From positions 1-12,107 of the forward strand of contig BBXU01001333.1 of assembly GCA_001598975.1 (NCBI GenBank): a DNA stretch of 12,107 nt. Direction: 5' to 3'. Both the position numbers and the translations under genes were made by a program. This stretch comes from Parachlorella kessleri. Lineage: Eukaryota; Chlorophyta; Trebouxiophyceae; Chlorellales; Chlorellaceae. The notes below the pieces were generated by a model. The model searched no databases and was not told the DNA's origin. It saw only the letters and a program-made list of their open reading frames with translations. This document shows, piece by piece, positions 8,901 through 12,107 of the stretch (position 1 is its first letter; each line of letters begins with the position of its first letter).

Positions 8901-10252
8901 CCAAGCCGGAGGTGCAACAACGGGCAGCAGCTACCAAGTACCCTACAGCGCTTTGAACCGTCTAGCAATCCCTTGTGTGCGCAGCCAGCCGTCAGTGGTG
9001 CCCATGGATGCCCAACTCTCCAAGATCCCAACCTCAGCCATTTTTCCAACAGGGGACTCCCTGCTGACCACATGGTAGGGAAGGGTTGCCCCCCGCCGCC
9101 AAGCAGACCTTGACCACTAGGCTGGCACTGCCATGCACCTCACACTGCACAGCCGATCCTGTCCCAGCCTTGCAGAAGACGTTCTGATCGTCCCACCCGT
9201 GAGCACTTCAACAGTCGTACCATGCAGTTTTTGACTGCTTCGTCCAAGTCGACCTCGCTGTCCAGGAACTTCTCCGGCTGGTCAGCATACTTCATGCGCA
9301 GCTCCATGTTGGCCGCGTGCTGCAGCGCAGCACCCAGTGTAGCTCTGTAGCAGGTACGAAGCATAGCAACCACCTAGCTATGCTGCTGTACCCATTCTTC
9401 ATACCTACACCAGCTTGGGCGACACTCTACATCATGTTTCTGAGGACAGCAGCGACTCAGAAGCCCACTGCCGTCCATCGCCCGAACCCACATTCCCAAG
9501 GAAAAGCTTCCCCAACCCTCCCAGTGCTGCCTTGTGGGATCGTGCAGCTGGCTACGACAAAGCCACGGCTGCGTAAACCATGTCAGCCCAGTGTAACCGT
9601 ACCTCCTCTCTAATCGCATTGCCTGCCACCTTCACCAAAGACACGGCCGCCTACCTTGCGCTCTAGGGCCAGCAGCAGGCGCTTGAGGCCCTTGCCGTCC
9701 ACCACCTGCACACCACCATCACCCGCCGCCTCCTCCGCTTCCCTCAGAAGCTCCTCTGGGTCAAGTCGCTGCCTCTGCGGCGCCTTGGCAGCCGCGCCAT
9801 TGGCCGCCGCGGCGCTGTCGTCTTCCCCAGCTGCTGCACCGCCAGGTGGCGGCTCATGCTGGTCCCCTGCTGGGCCTGCTGCCCCGCTGCCTTGGGTGCT
9901 GTCCACGTAATACCTACACCCAGCACAACCAACCACCCCTCGCCAAGCTCTTGCTGCTTCCCTTCTGCGGTGCCCCCAGGATGCAGTACGGTTGGTCTCG
10001 TGGGGCGACCTTTTCATCTGACTGAATCTTCACTGCTAGAACTTATATAGACATGCAGCCCAGGCTGGTGCTGACTCACCCAAGGCCGGTGGGTCCTCGG
10101 GAGAAGTAGTAGCCCTGCTTTGGCCCTTGGAAGCTAGTGGCAGGGATGAAATGCTGAAGCTGGGAGGACGAAGGCTCTTCCAGGGCACTGATAGCCTGGG
10201 CAAGGATGGCCGTGGCCACTAGATTACTGCTGCGCTGCTGATGCCCTGACAT
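1653..10252 (-). CDS. CTNNBL1: Beta-catenin-like protein 1 (CTNNBL1) ortholog, 17 exons, complete
   Basis: Nuclear armadillo-repeat protein. In the known family it belongs to the PRP19/CDC5L spliceosome complex and binds nuclear localisation signals of partners such as CDC5L and PRP31. Exons, in transcription order: 10252-10080, 9913-9655, 9319-9221, 8844-8689, 8413-8323, 7937-7837, 7495-7406, 7058-6976, 6314-6208, 5909-5746, 5179-5105, 4754-4627, 4320-4082, 3564-3326, 2935-2790, 2360-2160, 1722-1653. Lengths sum to 2421 nt, 806 residues plus TAA (1655-1653). Every junction keeps phase; all introns are GT-AG except intron 11 (GC-AG). Family landmarks seen: ELRMKYADQPEKFLDSEVDL, SPELYPELARSTAIPTLLAL, HENSDIAADVIELFQELTDAD, LLENNVLELLVHRL, ILENMVEVKPEVAELV, NKEYASEILAILVQ, PACERLVDQQGLKTLFAIFM, FEKVDRLMELLFRYQG and LARLDAGLYTLQQIALIVGQ. 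The ATG is the first after an in-frame TAA at 10294-10292 and has A at -3. Identity is near certain; individual splice sites are predictions. Confidence 0.93.
2140..2159 (-). promoter_or_regulatory. G-quadruplex motif on the exon 16 donor
   Basis: In transcript sense the donor reads GTGGGTGGGTGGGTGGGTGG: four GGG tracts with single-T loops starting within the splice site itself. Confidence 0.7.
2402..2475. repeat. Polypurine/polypyrimidine tract in intron 15
   Basis: The plus strand is almost entirely G and A over about 70 nt, with G runs of up to ten. In transcript sense it is a C-rich pyrimidine tract lying about 40-115 nt upstream of the exon 16 acceptor (2361), so it may act as an extended polypyrimidine tract. 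Confidence 0.8.
3326..3564 (-). CDS. CTNNBL1: CTNNBL1 exon 14: last core helix and acidic linker
   Basis: Part of the CTNNBL1 gene, residues 589-668. Acceptor TTTGCAG at 3570-3565 and donor CAG|GTGGGT at 3326/3325. The start (GEAKAKLSQRITQMLLALGH) matches the final amphipathic helix of the family, where the human protein ends shortly after. It continues with NPEEDLREEEEEAQRRQ, a Gln/Gly/Ala-rich linker, then an EEDMELEGREG stretch that recurs in exon 15. Residues beyond about 612 are outside the human protein and are an extension in this organism. Confidence 0.85.
4082..9319 (-). CDS. CTNNBL1: CTNNBL1 exons 3-13: armadillo-repeat core
   Basis: Part of the CTNNBL1 gene, residues about 145-588. 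The family alignment is continuous, with no missing repeat: exon 3 (MKYADQPEKF), exon 4 (PELYPEL, HENSDIA, FQELTDAD), exon 5 (ARALVDALLENN), exon 6 (ILENMVEVKPEVAEL), exon 7 (IMKWLLQRLR, YASEILAIL), exon 8 (KLAAMNGIDALLQAIAPY), exon 9 (EEQELIENLFDATCSCLMLP), exon 10 (IELMLLILKTKR, CLDFA, LKTLFAIFMGKLK), exon 11 (EEERTVSIISNLLQ), exon 12 (EKVDRLMELLFRY) and exon 13 (EEEVLLARLDAGLYTL, ATVRELLKEYRGSLGDD). Exon 13 is the longest (239 nt). Exon 6 is only 101 nt and its frame is easily missed, but it supplies an essential helix and joins phase 1 to phase 0 exactly. Confidence 0.92.
4713..4837 (-). repeat. 66-bp tandem duplication over the exon 12 acceptor
   Basis: Two 59-bp units, 4713-4771 and 4779-4837, are separated by 7 nt and differ at three positions by my count. 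Each carries GTGCCGTGCAG followed by AGCATTAC and the codons for the SRRDRVAAK segment of exon 12. The 66-nt offset is a multiple of three, and the whole interval is open in the exon 12 frame. Confidence 0.92.
4820..4820 (-). promoter_or_regulatory. Alternative 3' splice site for exon 12
   Basis: The upstream copy of the duplicated acceptor. Splicing here instead of at 4754 would add 22 residues (SITMASRRDRVAAK then NLTCGAVQ) without shifting frame, duplicating the basic RRDRVAAK segment. The acceptor core is identical to the downstream one. Use is unproven. Confidence 0.5.
5103..5104 (-). promoter_or_regulatory. GC 5' splice site of intron 11
   Basis: The exon 11 to exon 12 junction that fits the family is CAG|GCAAGC joined to CAG|AGC, giving SNLLQ-SITKASRRDR in phase 0. 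A GT donor 14 nt further on (GTAAGC, 5090-5089) could instead pair with an acceptor at 4752, two bases inside the usual exon 12 start, and would replace one residue with five. I prefer GC-AG because length and alignment fit better and both site sequences are good. Confidence 0.6.
6285..6640 (-). repeat. Four tandem copies of the exon 9 acceptor region, period 104-108 bp
   Basis: The plus-strand core AGCTCCTGCTCCTCAC starts at 6285, 6389 and 6494, with a degenerate copy at 6602 (spacings 104, 105, 108). In transcript sense each unit holds a GCAG acceptor followed by TGAYCCGG...GAGGAGCAGGAGC, which is the first part of exon 9. The copy ending at 6285 belongs to the true exon 9 (6314-6208); the other three lie upstream in intron 8, at 661 nt the longest intron. 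Linker parts with GTTAG and GTCATCAGTCA are also repeated. Confidence 0.9.
7131..7173. repeat. Short imperfect tandem repeat in intron 7
   Basis: Three to four imperfect copies of AGGACAGGTCC spaced 13-17 nt apart. Confidence 0.7.
7215..7228. repeat. C14 homopolymer in intron 7
   Basis: Run of 14 C on the plus strand. Its length may be affected by sequencing error. Confidence 0.8.
7820..7836 (-). promoter_or_regulatory. G-quadruplex motif on the exon 6 donor
   Basis: In transcript sense the donor reads GTGGGCGGGTGGGTGGGTGAG: four GGG tracts separated by single-base loops, beginning two bases into the intron. Confidence 0.7.
8845..8880 (-). repeat. 10-bp tandem repeat at the intron 3 acceptor
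   Basis: About three and a half copies of a CTGCTATGYC unit, the last of which supplies the TGCAG acceptor of exon 4. Confidence 0.75.
9655..10252 (-). CDS. CTNNBL1: CTNNBL1 exons 1-2: N-terminal extension and start of the helical cap
   Basis: Part of the CTNNBL1 gene, residues 1-144. Exon 1 (10252-10080) begins MSGHQQRSSNLV and ends in a GYYFSRGPTGLG stretch. Exon 2 (9913-9655) opens with YYVDS, so the intron (donor GTGAGT, acceptor ...GTGTAG) splits the glycine codon in GLGYY. Residues of about 65-100 are a low-complexity Gly/Ala/Pro linker. LDPEELLREAEE and GKGLKRLLLALERK then match the first conserved helices of the family (human LDESS...KKMILTFEKR, recalled). Human CTNNBL1 has a basic KRPR-type nuclear localisation signal at its N-terminus; no comparable basic cluster is visible here. 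Exon 2 is taken to end at AAG|GTAGGC because exon 3 starts in phase 0. Confidence 0.85.
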
Positions 10253-10698
10253 GCTGACACGTCCTCGCTCCCTGTGTCCGTTATTGCTGGATTAGCCGTC
10301 GATCAATAGTGCCTGTGAGTGTGTGTGTCAGGCAACAGCGTCGGCATCATGACTGGTCACTGCACCATCTTTATGATAGGGTGATGATCGCTTGGCTAGT
10401 TTCGTCGGATCGCCATTTTAACGACTGCATCAAGTGGCAAGTGCAGTGGTCACCTTCACGTAATTGCCGGGCCAGGCAGAAAGCGAGCATCAAAGCGAGT
10501 GATGCCTATGGCTCTGTGTGAGATCTCATAAGATGATTCCTGCCAAGTAAGGCCTCCTTCCACGTCTTTCTTGCAGGGACGGCATGTTGCAGCCATGTGC
10601 AAGTATAAGCTAGGCGCTCAGAGACCTGTCTTTTGCAGTCCACCATCATAGCGGCAAGCGATGTCAGCTGCTAGAGCTAACAGGTGTGGGGGCACTGA
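10253..10698 (-). promoter_or_regulatory. Upstream region of CTNNBL1, putative 5' UTR and promoter
   Basis: About 450 nt upstream of the CTNNBL1 ATG with no recognisable coding sequence. An in-frame TAA at 10294-10292 closes the reading frame above the ATG. A short GT-rich run lies near 10314-10328. I could not identify a convincing TATA box or initiator for the minus-strand gene. The transcription start is unknown, and an intron in the 5' UTR cannot be excluded. Confidence 0.4.
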
Positions 10699-11342
10699 GG
10701 CCTAGTACGTACAGGTTATTGTCTGCTCACACGCAAAGCATGGGAAGAAACTGGTGAGGGTCCACCTTGTGCAACCGACCCTTGCCTTGGACGGCTGCAG
10801 CTAGATGTGTCCACCAGAAGGGGGGGCCTGTTTCGCCCTTTGCTAGCATTGTTACTTGTTGCCAAAGCACCTGCCGTCGTCAAGGCGCAAGCCACCGGCT
10901 GCTCATGCTGCAGCAAGCCCAGAAGAGCCAGCGGGAGGATCAGGCAGCACTGCAGCCACAACTATGGCAATAAGCAAGCGGGTGAGTTGGACTGGAGGCT
11001 GCCGCAGAGCCCTAGAGCCTGTTTGCTGACTGGATCATGATGGAGACTGTGGAGTAAGGCTTACCTGGAGGAGCACAGAGGCTGTGTGGCATGCTTAGAC
11101 ATATTAAGCCTATAGTAGGTGCGGTCCTTTGCAACCAGTTGGAGACTACAGGCTGCCTTCCTGGACAGCATTGCTTCTGGAAAGGCTGCAATAATGGGGG
11201 ACAGGCACCAGTGGTTCCACACGCCCACCTCTTCTCCGCTCGGTGGCCCTGTGAATGCGGCCTCCTTGGTGGTGCCCTGCAGATGGGACGGGAGGGGGAA
11301 AAGAGGGAACACAACACGGGGACTCCCATACCTTAGCGGTAA
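10699..11342. other. Region upstream of a possible plus-strand gene, not resolved
   Basis: Two overlapping possibilities occur on the plus strand. One frame open from 10699 to 11040 contains FRPLLALLLVAKAPAVVKA and four cysteines and ends at a good GTGAGT donor (10982), but it has no ATG. An ATG frame at 11091-11336 (81 residues) holds six cysteines (LCNQ, GCLPGQHC, KGCNNGG, PCECG). I recognise neither. Spliced from 10981 to 11119 they would join in frame, but the acceptor is weak. Confidence 0.2.
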
Positions 11343-11579
11343 GGACCAACTGGCCACCATGGTGCCCTGATTTTGAGGGATATATACAACGTGGCTGTGT
11401 GGGGTGGGGCGGAGGTGGTATGGGAACCGCTCCCTGGGGTGCGCACGCTGGCCGCTGGCCAACGTGCCACTGTGACCTTGCTACCGCGGCAAGCCCTTGC
11501 AGGGATAGTGCTTCACCCTCACAGAGCCAAGGGAGGTCTCCTGGGAGATATTGTTGTGCCACTCAGGAGTTATTTCTGA
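11343..11579 (+). CDS. Unrecognised plus-strand open frame, possibly a last exon
   Basis: Open frame of 78 codons ending in TGA, without an in-frame ATG, so if real it is a 3' exon. The translation is protein-like: LRDIYNVAVWGGAEVVWEPL, then a VRTLAAGQRATVTLLP stretch, ALAGIVLHPHRAKGG, and the end GDIVVPLRSYF, with alternating hydrophobic residues suggesting beta strands. I do not recognise a family. No strong acceptor was found; AG at 11342-11343 is the nearest. It may be a gene end or chance. Confidence 0.3.
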   Translation, partial: GPTGHHGALILRDIYNVAVWGGAEVVWEPLPGVRTLAAGQRATVTLLPRQALAGIVLHPHRAKGGLLGDIVVPLRSYF

Positions 11580-11590
11580 CCAAGGGAGGA

Positions 11591-11605
11591 GGGGGGGGGG
11601 GGGGG
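11591..11605. repeat. G15 homopolymer
   Basis: Fifteen consecutive G after GGGAGGA, just downstream of the TGA at 11577-11579. The length is uncertain because of possible sequencing slippage. Confidence 0.85.
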
Positions 11606-11738
11606 TAGATGACGTCGGCATTTGTGGCGCGTACTGAGGCTGGTCAGCACCGGGTCATCATGTACTGCCTCATGCCCCTGGCAACATCCTACAGAACATT
11701 TACCAGCGCAATGGTGGGCCCAATTTACTGGTACAGAA

Positions 11739-11763
11739 CTACCTAACGAACGAAATTAGGTAG
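11739..11763. repeat. Short hairpin, 8-bp perfect stem
   Basis: CTACCTAA (11739-11746) and TTAGGTAG (11756-11763) are perfect inverted repeats around a 9-nt loop, CGAACGAAA. Confidence 0.75.
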
Positions 11764-11916
11764 CTTATGTTTGGGACCACCGATGCGCAGTCTCAAAAGC
11801 GCGGGAATGCACCATAACGCTCGGGCCGTACACCCGTACTGCAACAGAGGCCCTGCCTCGCGACGCGTCGATTTTCGCTCTTTGTTCGTGTTCGGTCACT
11901 CTTTCCGTCCCGTGTC

Positions 11917-12107
11917 ATGCCTTCTTGGTGCTGTTTGAGTCTGCGAGGACTGCCTGCTGCATCGGCTGCTGTCATTGACCAGTGGCTGATCGCTGACATA
12001 CCAGAAGAGCTGAGTTAAGCTGAAGTTATAGAGGAGGAACGGGTGGCACTGCTGGTTGAAGAGCTGGTCGAGGAGGCCGAGCGCAGGGGCGAGTTAGAGC
12101 AGGCTAG
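11917..12107 (+). other. Plus-strand open frame leaving the window, one in-frame stop
   Basis: From the ATG at 11917, preceded by a pyrimidine-rich leader (TTTTCGCTCTTTGTTCGTG and so on), the frame reads MPSWCCLSLRGLPAASAAVI, DQWLIADIPEELS, then TAA at 12016-12018. It stays open to the edge as AEVIEEERVALLVEELVEEA then ERRGELEQA, a strongly acidic, probably helical stretch. Both halves look protein-like and share a frame. It could be a gene start with an unrecognised intron, a degenerate mobile-element gene, or a sequence error. No family was recognised. Confidence 0.3.

Noticed and set aside
9140..9373. Longer exon 3 starting at MVAMLRTCYRATLGAALQ
   Set aside because: The residues before HAANMEL are intronic: a good GCTGCGCTGCAG acceptor at 9320 gives phase 0, matching the exon 2 donor and the family alignment.
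9610..9654. Exon 2 extended through VGGRVFG using a later GTGAAG donor
   Set aside because: It would force a poorer acceptor (AGAG) for exon 3 and adds residues absent from the family; AAG|GTAGGC fits directly.
10807..11040. Apparent secreted protein with a signal peptide (STRRGGLFRPLLALLLVA)
   Set aside because: The first codon at 10807 is GTG, not ATG, and the frame is open upstream to 10699 without any ATG, so it cannot be read as a gene start. It is kept only as part of an unresolved region.

Overview
The window is eukaryotic nuclear DNA, most likely from a chlorophyte green alga of the Chlamydomonas/Haematococcus kind. The reasons are many phase-consistent GT-AG introns of about 170-660 nt, GC-rich coding sequence with low-complexity Ala/Gly/Gln and Pro/Ser shadows, abundant microsatellites and homopolymer runs, and a TGTAA element downstream of the stop. 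The species is inference. No operons, CRISPR arrays, tRNA or rRNA genes were seen.

One gene dominates. On the minus strand from 10252 to 1653 lies a complete 17-exon ortholog of CTNNBL1 (beta-catenin-like protein 1), an armadillo-repeat protein of the spliceosomal PRP19/CDC5L complex. I assembled it by matching exon translations to the family and checking every junction. The exon lengths sum to 2421 nt (806 residues plus stop) and all 16 junctions agree in phase. The human protein is 563 residues. The core (about residues 128-612) follows the family end to end. The additions are an N-terminal GYYF...GLGYY module and a long C-terminal acidic then Arg-Asp/Arg-Glu-rich tail encoded by exons 14-17.

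Layout: 1-73 microsatellite; 74-1652 no recognised gene, probably including the 3' UTR (TGTAA at 982-978); 1653-10252 CTNNBL1; 10253-10800 upstream region of CTNNBL1; 10800-11600 an unrecognised region with one protein-like plus-strand open frame ending at 11579; 11591-11605 a G run; 11739-11763 a hairpin; 11917-12107 a plus-strand open frame leaving the window, interrupted by one in-frame TAA.

The most interesting signals are inside the gene. A 66-bp tandem duplication creates a second, in-frame 3' splice site for exon 12. Three decayed upstream copies of the exon 9 acceptor and exon start lie in intron 8. Perfect four-tract G-quadruplex motifs sit directly on the 5' splice sites of exons 6 and 16. 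Intron 11 is a likely GC-AG intron. The phase-2 symmetric exon 16 encodes most of the RD/RE tail and could be skipped without a frameshift. Together they suggest a splicing factor gene whose own splice sites have been repeatedly duplicated and may be alternatively used. This last statement is inference and needs transcript data.
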